From the IMG/VR virus record IMGVR_UViG_3300031787_000001, positions 124,001 through 188,000 of that record: a DNA stretch of 64,000 nucleotides; one strand, given 5' to 3'. The notes under the pieces are model-generated. The model saw only the letters and a program-made list of their open reading frames with translations. It had not been told where the DNA came from and did no database searches. This DNA is from a virus. Made by a program: the position numbers and the translations under genes. This document shows positions 1 to 7,893 of this stretch, piece by piece (the stretch's first letter is position 1; each line of letters begins with the position of its first letter).

Positions 1-495
1 GTCTTTTACTCTACCATCTTTTAACATGTTAGGATGATAATATCCACCCTCAAGTTCTTGTACTACTTTTTGTACAATACCATCAAAATCTGTGGGTATA
101 TTTTTAAATTTTCCCGAACTAAGTTTTTGAGATCTTGATTTTATTCTCCAATCATCTTTCTCATTTATCTTCTCAATTTCTTCTTTAAGGTATTTTTTTA
201 TTATATTTTCTAATCTTAGCTCGTTCATTTTTTTTGAATTTTTTATTTTAATTGTACCTATTGATTTTGGAAAAAACTCAGTAGTATCCACGTCATCACC
301 ATATTTGTTAATTAAAAAAATACCAGTTTTTAATTCACCAATATCCTCTATCCTATAAATTTTATTTTCTTCAACATCAACACCTTCTTTTTGTGGGTAT
401 CCCACGTATTTTTCATCACCGTTTGAATATATTGGAATTTCATATCCTTTGTATGAAATTTTATCTATTTTTTTAAATTTTGGTTTAAAGAACAT
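1..495 (-). CDS. Partial protein, possible lysozyme-like domain at the cut end
   Basis: The frame opens with ATG at 495 and runs off the left edge with 165 codons visible. The first 90 residues are a charged, beta-rich segment I do not recognise. Residues 90-107 are an amphipathic helix (MNELRLENIIKKYLKEEI). Near residue 149 there is ELEGGYYHP, which resembles the entry to muramidase-like domains in other Bacteroidota phages (a glutamate before GGYY), but the domain itself lies outside the window. An ATATTTAT motif sits 4 nt upstream of the start, as for the tagged genes nearby. Function is unproven. Confidence 0.75.
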   Translation of the reverse strand, partial: MFFKPKFKKIDKISYKGYEIPIYSNGDEKYVGYPQKEGVDVEENKIYRIEDIGELKTGIFLINKYGDDVDTTEFFPKSIGTIKIKNSKKMNELRLENIIKKYLKEEIEKINEKDDWRIKSRSQKLSSGKFKNIPTDFDGIVQKVVQELEGGYYHPNMLKDGRVKD

Positions 496-499
496 AATA

Positions 500-507
500 A
501 TAAATAT
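500..507 (-). promoter_or_regulatory. ATATTTAT candidate late signal
   Basis: ATATTTAT in the sense direction, 4 nt before the start codon at 495. Confidence 0.45.
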
Positions 508-514
508 ATAAAAA

Positions 515-560
515 AATAGAACAAAAACAAAATAGGACAAGAGTAGCGAATTCTTGTCCT
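515..560 (-). terminator. Intrinsic terminator
   Basis: Stem AGGACAAG/CTTGTCCT (534-541 with 553-560) followed on the minus strand by a T-rich run; it closes the run ending with the gene at 616. A second small stem CCGAGT/ACTCGG lies at 592-609. Confidence 0.7.
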
Positions 561-615
561 TGTCGCGGAATATAACCATCCCGGTCCTAATCCGAGTATC
601 TAAACTCGGTGTATC

Positions 616-945
616 TTACCTGTGTTTTATGAGTAACTCACCCAACACTTCTATTTTACCAACTAATTTTTGAAATTCAACTTGACCCAAACTCGGATCA
701 TCTGTTTTACATAATTTATCCAATAGTTCTTTATATTCTTTTTTGGATTTTTCAACATCAAATTTACCTTCAGATGCTTTCTTATAATAAGGTAATTTAA
801 CCACAAAATGATGATAAGTTAACATAGAAGAACCACCCTTTTCTTTTGCGGTATTCGCAATCTTTGTAGCACCTTTTAATCTTTTGCCAGAAAATTCCTC
901 AAACTGTTCTTCTTTGGATTCTTCTAATATCTCTAAAAATTTCAT
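616..945 (-). CDS. Tagged hypothetical protein (MKFLEILEE type)
   Basis: 109 aa with no recognised domain. The N-terminus MKFLEILEE is a short amphipathic helix ending in glutamate, similar in style to the N-termini by which T4 internal proteins are packaged (known family behaviour); that this one is a capsid-targeting tag is inference. The rest is lysine/glutamate-rich and likely helical, with a central hydrophobic patch (MLTYHHFVVKLPYY). It lies one base after the stop of the gene at 947 and is the last gene before the terminator at 515-560. Confidence 0.8.
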   Translation of the reverse strand: MKFLEILEESKEEQFEEFSGKRLKGATKIANTAKEKGGSSMLTYHHFVVKLPYYKKASEGKFDVEKSKKEYKELLDKLCKTDDPSLGQVEFQKLVGKIEVLGELLIKHR

Positions 946-946
946 A

Positions 947-1282
947 TTATTCTCTCCACATTGGATTTGCGATTATTAATTTATCACCTTCAACACGAGG
1001 AATCTCACCCATATCTTGATTATCGGCAAATTCTATTTGATCGGGATAAAATTTTTGACCATTAAAAACGGTATAATAAGTGTCTTCGTTGTCGTTAGAA
1101 TTGTCTTTACCCATATGACTATAACCTTGTGATCTTAATGCATCTTTAGCCGCATCCTGAGCTGTAGGTTTATTAAAAAATCTACCAAAACGACCGAAAA
1201 ACCCTTCACCTTCATTAATCAAATTATATTTTTTTCTTATTTCATTTTTTTCGGATTCTGTAATTGTAAAACGTTTTCCCAT
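947..1282 (-). CDS. Tagged hypothetical protein (FTITESE type)
   Basis: 111 aa. Residues 1-20 (MGKRFTITESEKNEIRKKYN) are almost identical to those of the gene at 8796, although the bodies differ. LINE at 21-24 fits the (L/I)xE cleavage consensus of T4-type prohead proteases. The remainder starts with a Phe/Gly/Arg-rich stretch (FFGRFGRFF) and ends in a small beta-rich segment. A packaged internal head protein is the inference; no enzymatic motif is visible. Confidence 0.82.
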   Translation of the reverse strand: MGKRFTITESEKNEIRKKYNLINEGEGFFGRFGRFFNKPTAQDAAKDALRSQGYSHMGKDNSNDNEDTYYTVFNGQKFYPDQIEFADNQDMGEIPRVEGDKLIIANPMWRE

Positions 1283-1297
1283 TATATTTCTTTTTAT

Positions 1298-1305
1298 ATA
1301 AATAT
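1298..1305 (-). promoter_or_regulatory. ATATTTAT candidate late signal
   Basis: ATATTTAT 15 nt before the start at 1282. Confidence 0.5.
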
Positions 1306-1323
1306 CTCTATTATATTTTTAAC

Positions 1324-2064
1324 TTACATCAAAGATTTTGCATGTCCTAAATCAATAACACCAAATTTTTGTGCTTGTTTTAAATAACCACCATTCACAA
1401 AATTATTTGGTGAATTTTTTATCATTCTCTTCCAACCATTATATTGAGTAGTGTAGTCCCATATTTTTTTTGTGTCACCCCATCCCTTTTTATATAACCA
1501 ACCACCAACATTACCACCAGTTCTATCAGCACCATGATGACAATGAATTAATGTATTTCCTTTATCCAACAATTCATTTACTTTATCTTGATCTTTTGTG
1601 GATGATAATTTATAAAATTTACACCCATTTTCTTCACAAACTCTTTTTTCTTCTTTTATGGATAATCCAGAACTATCTCCACCATCACCATTAAATCTTA
1701 CTACATTTTTTATTCCATATTTTAATATAACACCTTTTAGTGCATCTGCCGTAGGTTCTGCGGAACGATAATTGTTATCACCTAAAGGTATTTTATGGAA
1801 ATTTTTTATACTTTTATCGTTTATATCTTCCGAATCTGTCGAGAACGTAGGTCCAACGTATTCTTTACCATAAACCTCTTCATAGGCCTTTCTGGTCATT
1901 GGTCCCATAATACCATCAACACCATCTTTTTTAGGTCCATATTTACCGATATCTTTTTTATGGACATAAACTAATTCTTTTTGTATATCTTCTATACTTT
2001 TATCTTCAACATCGTCAGTTTCTAAAATTAATTTTAGTTGGCGTTCTGTAATTAAAATCTTCAT
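1324..2064 (-). CDS. Tagged peptidoglycan-binding / dual-specificity-type phosphatase
   Basis: 246 aa in three parts. Residues 1-15 are a tag (MKILITERQLKLILE). Residues about 24-66 look like a PG_binding_1 repeat, with the DGVDGIMGPMTRKA signature of these cell-wall-binding helices. Residues about 85-235 are a cysteine-phosphatase fold: HCHHGADRTGG holds the CX5R loop with Cys175 as nucleophile and Arg181 binding phosphate, as in dual-specificity and bacterial tyrosine phosphatases. A protein or inositol phosphatase is likely from the family; the substrate cannot be told. A wall-binding module joined to a cytosolic-type phosphatase is odd and would suit a protein delivered through the envelope. 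Confidence 0.85.
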   Translation of the reverse strand: MKILITERQLKLILETDDVEDKSIEDIQKELVYVHKKDIGKYGPKKDGVDGIMGPMTRKAYEEVYGKEYVGPTFSTDSEDINDKSIKNFHKIPLGDNNYRSAEPTADALKGVILKYGIKNVVRFNGDGGDSSGLSIKEEKRVCEENGCKFYKLSSTKDQDKVNELLDKGNTLIHCHHGADRTGGNVGGWLYKKGWGDTKKIWDYTTQYNGWKRMIKNSPNNFVNGGYLKQAQKFGVIDLGHAKSLM

Positions 2065-2071
2065 AATATAT

Positions 2072-2079
2072 ATAAATAT
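2072..2079 (-). promoter_or_regulatory. ATATTTAT candidate late signal
   Basis: ATATTTAT 7 nt before the start at 2064. Confidence 0.5.
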
Positions 2080-2081
2080 TA

Positions 2082-2603
2082 TTATAAATCTAAACCACCT
2101 TTATCTAATTTTTCAAAATTTTCTAAATCCCCAAAGTTTGGGTCTGATTTTATTTTTTCTTGTTTTGATAGTTTCATTTGATCCAATCTATGTGCATTCA
2201 TATGGTTTTTAACAATGTAATAAATAATTTCTGGATCTCCACCTTTTTCAACAATCCAATCAGAATATTTTTTTACTAATTCAGCAGACACATCTTCATG
2301 ACCATATGCAGTTGGAAAACCGGTTTTAGGGTTTATAGAATGAGTTTCATCCTTACCAATGTCATGAAACAATGCGGCTAAAATTATGTTCATGTTATTT
2401 GGGTAATTCTTAATTGCTCTTTTAACTACCATTATAACATGTTTTAACGTATTGCCTTCGGGATGATAATCAGGTCTTTGTGGTACTTTCCACAGACCAA
2501 AAAAACGATTTTTTATGTCGTCAGGTAACGAATAAATCAATTTTTTTGCATCAACATCACTTTTTATTTCTTCAAACTGTGATTCTGTTATTATAATTTT
2601 CAT
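2082..2603 (-). CDS. Tagged HD-domain phosphohydrolase
   Basis: 173 aa. Tag MKIIITESQFEEIKSD, then an HD domain: His55, the HD pair His80-Asp81 in ALFHDIGKDE, and His102 with Asp104 in GHEDVSAE. These residues bind metal in HD phosphohydrolases acting on nucleotides or RNA ends. The fold is the type found at the C-terminus of E. coli-type CCA-adding enzymes, and the gene directly follows a CCA-type nucleotidyltransferase (8-nt gap), so the two may act together on RNA 3' ends; that pairing is inference. Confidence 0.85.
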   Translation of the reverse strand: MKIIITESQFEEIKSDVDAKKLIYSLPDDIKNRFFGLWKVPQRPDYHPEGNTLKHVIMVVKRAIKNYPNNMNIILAALFHDIGKDETHSINPKTGFPTAYGHEDVSAELVKKYSDWIVEKGGDPEIIYYIVKNHMNAHRLDQMKLSKQEKIKSDPNFGDLENFEKLDKGGLDL

Positions 2604-2611
2604 ACCAATAA

Positions 2612-3790
2612 TTATATTATTTTTTTGAAATTATCTAATTCAATTTTATTTATCATATCACCCACTTCTTTACCCGGTTTTAAATTCATTTTTTTCATAA
2701 CATCATCTCCACTAACGGTTAAATTAAAATTAACAAAGGCATTTAATAACTTTTTATCAATACCCTCTAAATTACCAAAAGTCATTATTTGATCGTCAGA
2801 TAAATTTGTGTTTTTTTGTATTCTTTTTAATTGAATTACATTATCTAATGACATATTTTTTAAATTAATTAAGAAAGTAATGTCCTTTATCTCATCAACA
2901 CTATATTTTAGATTATTCAATTTTTTTCCGATTGTAGATAGATCATTGTTTTTTAATAATCTTGATATAACTAAAATCGGATCTTTAATTTCTATAAAAT
3001 CTTTTGACACAGATAAACCTCTGAATATTGAATCAAATAAATTATACTTATCAATCAATTGTAAAAAATGTATTGTTGATTTAGATGATATAATTCCCTT
3101 TATAAATTCATCTCTAATCCTTTCTCCCGATATACCATCTATACTTGAATTTCTCTGTAATGATTGATCAACATTATTATCTAAATCTGAACCGAACCTA
3201 CCAGCAAATCTAATTGCTCTAAGTATTCTTAATCTATCTTCATTAAATCTATCGTCAGGGTTACCAACAGTTCTAACAATATCGTTTTTTAAATCCTCAA
3301 CACCGCCAACTAAATCAACAACTTCACCTGTGTCAATATCATAATAAAGAGCATTTATTGTGAAATCCCTTCTTTTCGCATCTGTTTCAATATCTGTAAA
3401 TTCAACTTTATCTGGTCTTCTTTTATCTGACTCTGAATAAGATTCAGATCTAAATGTTGCTATTTCATATTCATCGTTATCTGTAAAAACATTTATAACA
3501 CCGAACGCCTTTCCCGTCGGTAATGTTTTGTAACCTGAATTATTTAATATTGTTTCAACCTCATCGGGTGTTGCATCCGTGGTCAAATCATAATCTTTTG
3601 GTGTTTTACCCAATACCGCATCTCTAACCGCACCACCAACAACAAATAATTTATAGTTATTTTTTTTGAAAATATCTTTAATTTTAATAATGTCTTCAGG
3701 TATTGATATATTGAATTTTATTCTTTCTTCAACCAATAAATCTGAATACATTATTTTATTTAATTGTGATTCAGTTATAACAATTTTCAT
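2612..3790 (-). CDS. cca: Tagged class II CCA-adding enzyme / poly(A) polymerase-type nucleotidyltransferase
   Basis: 392 aa. Tag MKIVITESQLNKIMYSD followed by LLVEE (candidate cleavage). The head domain is clear: GGAVRD at 52-57, the metal-binding pair Asp66/Asp68 in KDYDLTTDA, and RRDFTINA at 140-147, all hallmarks of class II tRNA nucleotidyltransferases. The helical neck/body follows (ERIRDEF). The enzyme adds CCA to tRNA 3' ends or A-tails to RNA; the sequence alone does not separate the two. The HD hydrolase part usual in some enzymes is encoded by the next gene. Packaging in the head is inferred from the tag. Confidence 0.9.
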   Translation of the reverse strand: MKIVITESQLNKIMYSDLLVEERIKFNISIPEDIIKIKDIFKKNNYKLFVVGGAVRDAVLGKTPKDYDLTTDATPDEVETILNNSGYKTLPTGKAFGVINVFTDNDEYEIATFRSESYSESDKRRPDKVEFTDIETDAKRRDFTINALYYDIDTGEVVDLVGGVEDLKNDIVRTVGNPDDRFNEDRLRILRAIRFAGRFGSDLDNNVDQSLQRNSSIDGISGERIRDEFIKGIISSKSTIHFLQLIDKYNLFDSIFRGLSVSKDFIEIKDPILVISRLLKNNDLSTIGKKLNNLKYSVDEIKDITFLINLKNMSLDNVIQLKRIQKNTNLSDDQIMTFGNLEGIDKKLLNAFVNFNLTVSGDDVMKKMNLKPGKEVGDMINKIELDNFKKII

Positions 3791-3795
3791 AATAT

Positions 3796-3803
3796 ATAAA
3801 TAT
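3796..3803 (-). promoter_or_regulatory. ATATTTAT candidate late signal
   Basis: ATATTTAT 5 nt before the start at 3790. Confidence 0.5.
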
Positions 3804-3827
3804 AAGAAACATTAACCCAACTATAAA

Positions 3828-3835
3828 ATATTTAT
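3828..3835 (+). promoter_or_regulatory. ATATTTAT candidate late signal
   Basis: ATATTTAT on the plus strand, 14 nt before the start at 3850; forms a divergent pair with the motif at 3796. Confidence 0.45.
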
Positions 3836-3849
3836 ATAAAAAGGGGTTT

Positions 3850-4218
3850 ATGGAAAATTTATTACCCTTGACATGGTATATTGAATCTCCAATAGATTTT
3901 GAACATAAGGAATATGTTCTATATTCTTATCTACAAAAAGTCGACCACGATTTCCATAATAAAATGTTATCTCCACACCTTTTACATTTAGAAAAATTAA
4001 TAGATGAACTATTAAATTTTGATGCGTCTTTTAACATGATCAAAAAAGATTTTGACAAAAATAGATATGTCTTTTTTGAAAATGTGAAACTGGTGGGTGA
4101 AGACGACAAACTTATTTATGAAATAAGAAATATCGTGGAATTTGCAATCCCACAAGTAGAACCACGAATTAAATTGGGTTATTCAATCTTAAAAAGGAAC
4201 AATCAAATATTATATTAA
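3850..4218 (+). CDS. Hypothetical protein, small helical
   Basis: 122 aa, unrecognised. Predicted largely helical with paired His/Leu segments (HNKMLSPHLLHLEKLIDELL). It carries no tag. It is one of only two plus-strand genes in the left module and is divergent from the CCA enzyme. Its stop codon overlaps the stop of the small minus-strand gene at 4215. Confidence 0.75.
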   Translation: MENLLPLTWYIESPIDFEHKEYVLYSYLQKVDHDFHNKMLSPHLLHLEKLIDELLNFDASFNMIKKDFDKNRYVFFENVKLVGEDDKLIYEIRNIVEFAIPQVEPRIKLGYSILKRNNQILY

Positions 4219-4313
4219 AATAACCCTCTATTCCACTGTTTAGGTGGTATCATTTTACCCATCTCACCATACTGAAATAATAAACGATTAAAGAATTTAA
4301 TAATAGTTTTCAT
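4215..4313 (-). CDS. Small hypothetical protein (32 aa)
   Basis: Opens MKTIIKFFNRLLFQYGEMGK and ends PPKQWNRGLF. Basic and amphipathic. It is convergent with the gene at 3850, sharing the stop-codon bases. Supported only by an intact frame and protein-like composition. Confidence 0.4.
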   Translation of the reverse strand: MKTIIKFFNRLLFQYGEMGKMIPPKQWNRGLF

Positions 4314-4388
4314 ACCAATAAATAGAAAACTATTATTTGAAAAGTATGACAACTTTTGCTCTAAAATATGATGGCCAAACTTATTTTT

Positions 4389-4493
4389 TTATAAAGATTT
4401 TAATACTTTATTATTTTCTTTTATTCTTTTAGATGTCTTTAAAGTAGATTTTCTACTTTTCATCGGTTTTTGTTTTTTCTTTGCTCTTGCCAT
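4389..4493 (-). CDS. Small basic protein (34 aa)
   Basis: Opens MARAKKKQKPMKSRKSTLKT; about 40% Lys/Arg with no acidic cluster, so it may bind nucleic acid. It starts 8 nt after the stop of the gene at 4502 and is probably co-transcribed. Comparable Lys-rich microproteins occur at 22271 and 32933. Confidence 0.5.
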   Translation of the reverse strand: MARAKKKQKPMKSRKSTLKTSKRIKENNKVLKSL

Positions 4494-4501
4494 GATTTTA
4501 T

Positions 4502-5272
4502 CTATTTATTTAAATCAAAATCTTTTATAAATGAATCGTGTGATTTTTCATATGATTTTAACGTTTCATCTTTCTCATTACTTGTATATTGCCAATTCCA
4601 ATATAATTTATCATTTATTTTAAAACCGTAAAATTCATGAATTTTACGTTGTAAATCAATTACATTTGTTCCATTAAAATTTTGTCCTACACATATCATT
4701 CCACCCTCAATATTTTTTAACAAATTTGATTCACCTAAACTAGCGTGTCTATTTTCCAACCATGTTAATCTTTCAATTAAATTTTGATAAAACATATTTG
4801 CGGAACCCCATCTAACCGAACTTAAAAATATAACACAATCAGATTCAAATAATTCTTTACTTATTTTCCAAAGTTCATCTGATTTATTATTTATAGACGC
4901 CCAACATCTATGATGTCCCGATGGGTTTTTTTCATCATCTTTTAGAACAGATTTTTTAACACCACATGAATTACCATCAGATCTGGACACATTACCTTCA
5001 CATGGAAATATTTTTAATTCAGAAACATCTATAAGTTTTACATTATCCAATTCATCGGCCAAATATTCTGCAAGTATCTTTGATTTAGGTATGTCAATGT
5101 TACTTTTATCCCAATTGAATCTGTTCGAACAACTCAATAATAAAACCTTTTTCTTAGTTTTTAACACCTCCACCGTATCTTTTAGTTTATCTAATCCGTT
5201 TTTTCTGACGTTTTCTTCAGATAACATCATTTTACGAATTCGATTAATTTCCTCTTTTAAAATTTTTTCCAT
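4502..5272 (-). CDS. Tagged flavodoxin-fold NAD(P)H:FMN/quinone reductase-like protein
   Basis: 256 aa. Tag MEKILKEEINRIRKMMLSEE is of the MMGL type and contains LSE. The body is a flavodoxin-like alpha/beta fold: the first strand and phosphate loop (VLLLSCSNRFNWDKS), a mid strand with SSVRWGSANMFYQNLIERL that matches the flavin-contacting SPxxWGSxSxxxKxxxER segment of NADPH-dependent FMN reductases, then GGMICVGQNFNG. Several Cys (SCGVKKS, HHRCW) are extra to the usual family. Probably a flavin-dependent oxidoreductase; substrate unknown. Confidence 0.82.
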   Translation of the reverse strand: MEKILKEEINRIRKMMLSEENVRKNGLDKLKDTVEVLKTKKKVLLLSCSNRFNWDKSNIDIPKSKILAEYLADELDNVKLIDVSELKIFPCEGNVSRSDGNSCGVKKSVLKDDEKNPSGHHRCWASINNKSDELWKISKELFESDCVIFLSSVRWGSANMFYQNLIERLTWLENRHASLGESNLLKNIEGGMICVGQNFNGTNVIDLQRKIHEFYGFKINDKLYWNWQYTSNEKDETLKSYEKSHDSFIKDFDLNK

Positions 5273-5276
5273 ATAA

Positions 5277-5284
5277 ATAAATAT
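5277..5284 (-). promoter_or_regulatory. ATATTTAT candidate late signal
   Basis: ATATTTAT 4 nt before the start at 5272. Confidence 0.45.
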
Positions 5285-5293
5285 ATCAAAATA

Positions 5294-5698
5294 ATGATAC
5301 TTATTGTTATGGTGTCTCTACTGTTGTTAGTTAAAAATAAAAAATTTTTATTGCTTAAAAGAAGTCCATCCGAGTACAAATATTCGGGATTTTGGGGATT
5401 ACCTGGTGGTTCTGTCGAAAAAAATGAAACCCCGACGGATGCTTTAATTAGAGAAATTGGAGAAGAACTTGGTATCAGTATCCCTAATTTTATATTATTG
5501 AATAAATACGATATGGGTAATAATTTAATAAATGTTTATGTTTATAATTCACCCGAATTTGATGAAAATAAAATTATATTAAATGATGAACACACCGAAT
5601 TTAAATTCTTCTCTTATTATGAAATTAATAATATGAAAGATATCATTCCAACAACAATCAATTTTGTAATTGATTATTTATCTAATCCAAACCTTTAA
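5294..5698 (+). CDS. Nudix hydrolase
   Basis: 134 aa. A complete Nudix box at about residues 39-61 (GSVEKNETPTDALIREIGEE) gives the metal-binding GX5EX7REUXEE pattern. Nudix enzymes cleave nucleoside diphosphates linked to another group, such as (d)NTPs, mRNA caps or ADP-ribose; the substrate is not evident. The protein is short, has no tag and stands alone on the plus strand, convergent with the pterin dehydratase-like gene with a 17-nt overlap. Confidence 0.9.
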   Translation: MILIVMVSLLLLVKNKKFLLLKRSPSEYKYSGFWGLPGGSVEKNETPTDALIREIGEELGISIPNFILLNKYDMGNNLINVYVYNSPEFDENKIILNDEHTEFKFFSYYEINNMKDIIPTTINFVIDYLSNPNL

Positions 5699-6092
5699 CT
5701 TCTTTATCGTACTTTTTAAATCTATTGGGATTTGACATCATTGCACTTTTTGGAAATAAACGTTTTTTACGTGTAAATGCAAAACTTCTACTACGTTCAT
5801 CGATTTCTTCTTCAGAATCCATCATCATTTCGTCCACCGCATTTGTAAATTTATAACACCTATCAGAAATTTTATTTTTATCGTGATCAAACATTGTAAC
5901 AATCACTTCATTGTATTTTACAATCATATCAGGGTGATGATTTTGTTCTTCCGCAATTTCACCTACTTTATTCACGAAATCTAACACATCTTTATAAGAA
6001 TCAAATTCAAATTTTTTACATAATTTACCTTTCACGACTTTCCAATCGGATTTAAGTTTATTCATTTGAGATTCTGTGATTATTATATTCAT
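5682..6092 (-). CDS. Tagged pterin-4a-carbinolamine dehydratase-like protein
   Basis: 136 aa. Tag MNIIITESQMNKLKSD. Residues 18-95 match the small PCD/DCoH fold: EEQNHHPDMIVKYNEVIVTM holds the paired catalytic histidines His52-His53 followed by Pro, then Asp/His at 69-71 and DRCYKFTNAVDEMM. Family members dehydrate 4a-hydroxytetrahydrobiopterin or act as dimerisation partners. The C-terminal 40 residues are Arg/Lys-rich (RSRSFAFTRKKRLFPKS) and extra to the family. Role in a phage is unknown. Confidence 0.85.
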   Translation of the reverse strand: MNIIITESQMNKLKSDWKVVKGKLCKKFEFDSYKDVLDFVNKVGEIAEEQNHHPDMIVKYNEVIVTMFDHDKNKISDRCYKFTNAVDEMMMDSEEEIDERSRSFAFTRKKRLFPKSAMMSNPNRFKKYDKEVKGLD

Positions 6093-6122
6093 TCTTTGTT
6101 TTTTTCTATTTGATTTCTCCCC

Positions 6123-6620
6123 CTACGCTTGTATATCACTGTAACTAGATTTACTCGTTATAGTTATAAATGATTTTAATCCATCAACAATATTTCCCCA
6201 AGTTAACCCCCATTCACTATCTAATTCTTTAAATAAATCTTGTTTTTTTTGTTTACTGAATAATCTATCAACCGCACAAAATTCATTTTTGTTTTTTATT
6301 TGTTTTAGTACATTGACGGTATTTGTTGGTTTTGATAAACCTTGTATTTGATTATACAGATTATTAAATAATTGAATATTTCTATTATTATTTAAGTTAA
6401 GTTGATTGTCACCCATTCTTCTACATTCGGTAAACAAATTAAGAACATCTTTTTTATATTCAATATCACCTGTTGTACCATCATCAGAGCCAGGTACATT
6501 TAATCCGGTATTTGATGGGTCAGCTAAAACATCAGCAAGACCAAGTACAGGTTGTTCTTTTATTGTTAATGATTTAATCACTTTTTTTAATTGTGATTCT
6601 GTTATTATTATTTTTTTCAT
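6123..6620 (-). CDS. Tagged hypothetical protein
   Basis: 165 aa. Tag MKKIIITESQLKKVIKSLTI followed by KEQ. No domain recognised in the body; it is Asn-rich with a possible helical bundle (LFTECRRMGDNQLNLNNN, INKNEFCAVDRLF). It follows the kinase-like gene at 6624 with a 3-nt gap, in the same transcription unit. Confidence 0.8.
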   Translation of the reverse strand: MKKIIITESQLKKVIKSLTIKEQPVLGLADVLADPSNTGLNVPGSDDGTTGDIEYKKDVLNLFTECRRMGDNQLNLNNNRNIQLFNNLYNQIQGLSKPTNTVNVLKQIKNKNEFCAVDRLFSKQKKQDLFKELDSEWGLTWGNIVDGLKSFITITSKSSYSDIQA

Positions 6621-6623
6621 ATA

Positions 6624-7271
6624 TTATCTCTTATAATAAGTGTCGTATACATCAGAAGTCAATCCGTAATCAATTAGGACTATTCTATTATTTCCAACTA
6701 ACCCATATGATGATAATCTACACAAATCACCCCAAGGTAATTCGTAATTAACCATAAAATCCATCATATTATAAACAAATTCATTTTCCCATATGTCATT
6801 ATAATTCTCTGGTTTTGATACAGTGAAACCAAAATCAACTGAAATACTATTACGATATTTTATTATGTGACAATAATTTTCAAATGTAACACCCACAATA
6901 TTTTTGAAAATTGACGGAGTCACTTTTTTGGCTAATTCCATTTCAACCCATAGGTTGTTTTCATCGTGATCAAATATTTTTGCAACAACATCATTCACAT
7001 AAGAATCATTACCAAAATCAATCTCAGTTTCATTTTGGGCAATACCCTTCTTGTTTTTGGCGAGCTTTAAGACCTTATTGTCATCGATTTTATACACTAT
7101 TCTACTACTACCCGAAGATAGTCTTTGGAGATGTTGATTACAATAATTAACTCTGGCAGAAAACGATGTTAATTTTTTAAATTCCTCAATACTCCAACTA
7201 GTTGGATAATCCTCATCCAAGTCTTTTTGTATTAGATTATTATATTGTGATTCAGTTATGATTATTTTCAT
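6624..7271 (-). CDS. Tagged protein-kinase-like protein
   Basis: 215 aa. Tag MKIIITESQYNNLI. The body has a kinase-like order of motifs: a glycine/serine loop LSSGSSRIVY (51-60), a lysine strand VLKLAK (Lys69), a glutamate helix (QNETEI, 80-84), a hinge (WVEMEL, 108-113), a catalytic-loop-like GDLCRLSSYGL (Asp182) and a metal-type VLIDYGL (Asp201). The catalytic loop lacks the usual HxD...N pattern, so it could be an atypical kinase or a pseudokinase. It sits between the zinc-finger gene and 6123. Confidence 0.72.
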   Translation of the reverse strand: MKIIITESQYNNLIQKDLDEDYPTSWSIEEFKKLTSFSARVNYCNQHLQRLSSGSSRIVYKIDDNKVLKLAKNKKGIAQNETEIDFGNDSYVNDVVAKIFDHDENNLWVEMELAKKVTPSIFKNIVGVTFENYCHIIKYRNSISVDFGFTVSKPENYNDIWENEFVYNMMDFMVNYELPWGDLCRLSSYGLVGNNRIVLIDYGLTSDVYDTYYKR

Positions 7272-7281
7272 ATTAAATTAA

Positions 7282-7869
7282 TTAAAAGTCCATACCACCC
7301 CATTCTTTAGCTCTTACATCATAATCATCTCTATCATCATAATCATCTGGTCCATCATAATCATCGTAATCTCTTTCAATTACACCTGATCCACCACAAG
7401 AACTACATCTTGATCCATCATACTGTCCTTCGCCAGTTCCATTACAATTAGAACACATATCATCACCATCTTCCTCATCATTATCGTCTTCGTCCTCATT
7501 TTTTTCATCATATAATTCAGGATTCGGAGCGAGCTCAACTTCACTTTCCATATATTCTTTCGGATATAAATCTATTCCTTCTGATTTCCAATCAATTAAA
7601 TAATATGTATCATTTGGATCATCATTTCCCAAATATTTAACCGTCAGATCGTATGAAGGTTGATCTTTTGCCGCCTCCAAATTTGGGAAAATATTCAAAA
7701 TCTTACCATAGTAACTTGGATCTTCCGATAACGATACGGGATTCATTACAATGTCTCCAACTTTAAAATTTTTATCACCAGATACATTATCTTCCTGAGA
7801 TTCATTTTCATTTAATCCCATCATTTTTTTTATACGGGAAACTTGTTCGTTTAAGTTTTGTTTTTTCAT
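7282..7869 (-). CDS. Tagged acidic protein with DnaJ-type zinc-finger repeats
   Basis: 195 aa. Tag MKKQNLNEQVSRIKKMMGLN with LNE. Residues 35-110 form a small beta domain (KVGDIVMNP..., KYLG, YYLIDWKSEG). Then an Asp/Glu-rich linker and two CxxCxGxG repeats at 139-146 and 155-162, with four cysteines as in the DnaJ central domain. The C-terminus is Asp/Tyr-rich. It probably binds one zinc and protein partners; there is no J domain, so it is not a co-chaperone of the normal kind. Confidence 0.8.
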   Translation of the reverse strand: MKKQNLNEQVSRIKKMMGLNENESQEDNVSGDKNFKVGDIVMNPVSLSEDPSYYGKILNIFPNLEAAKDQPSYDLTVKYLGNDDPNDTYYLIDWKSEGIDLYPKEYMESEVELAPNPELYDEKNEDEDDNDEEDGDDMCSNCNGTGEGQYDGSRCSSCGGSGVIERDYDDYDGPDDYDDRDDYDVRAKEWGGMDF

Positions 7870-7883
7870 CTTATTTGTTTTTA

Positions 7884-7891
7884 ATAAATAT
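7884..7891 (-). promoter_or_regulatory. ATATTTAT candidate late signal
   Basis: ATATTTAT 14 nt before the start at 7869. Confidence 0.45.
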
Positions 7892-7893
7892 TG

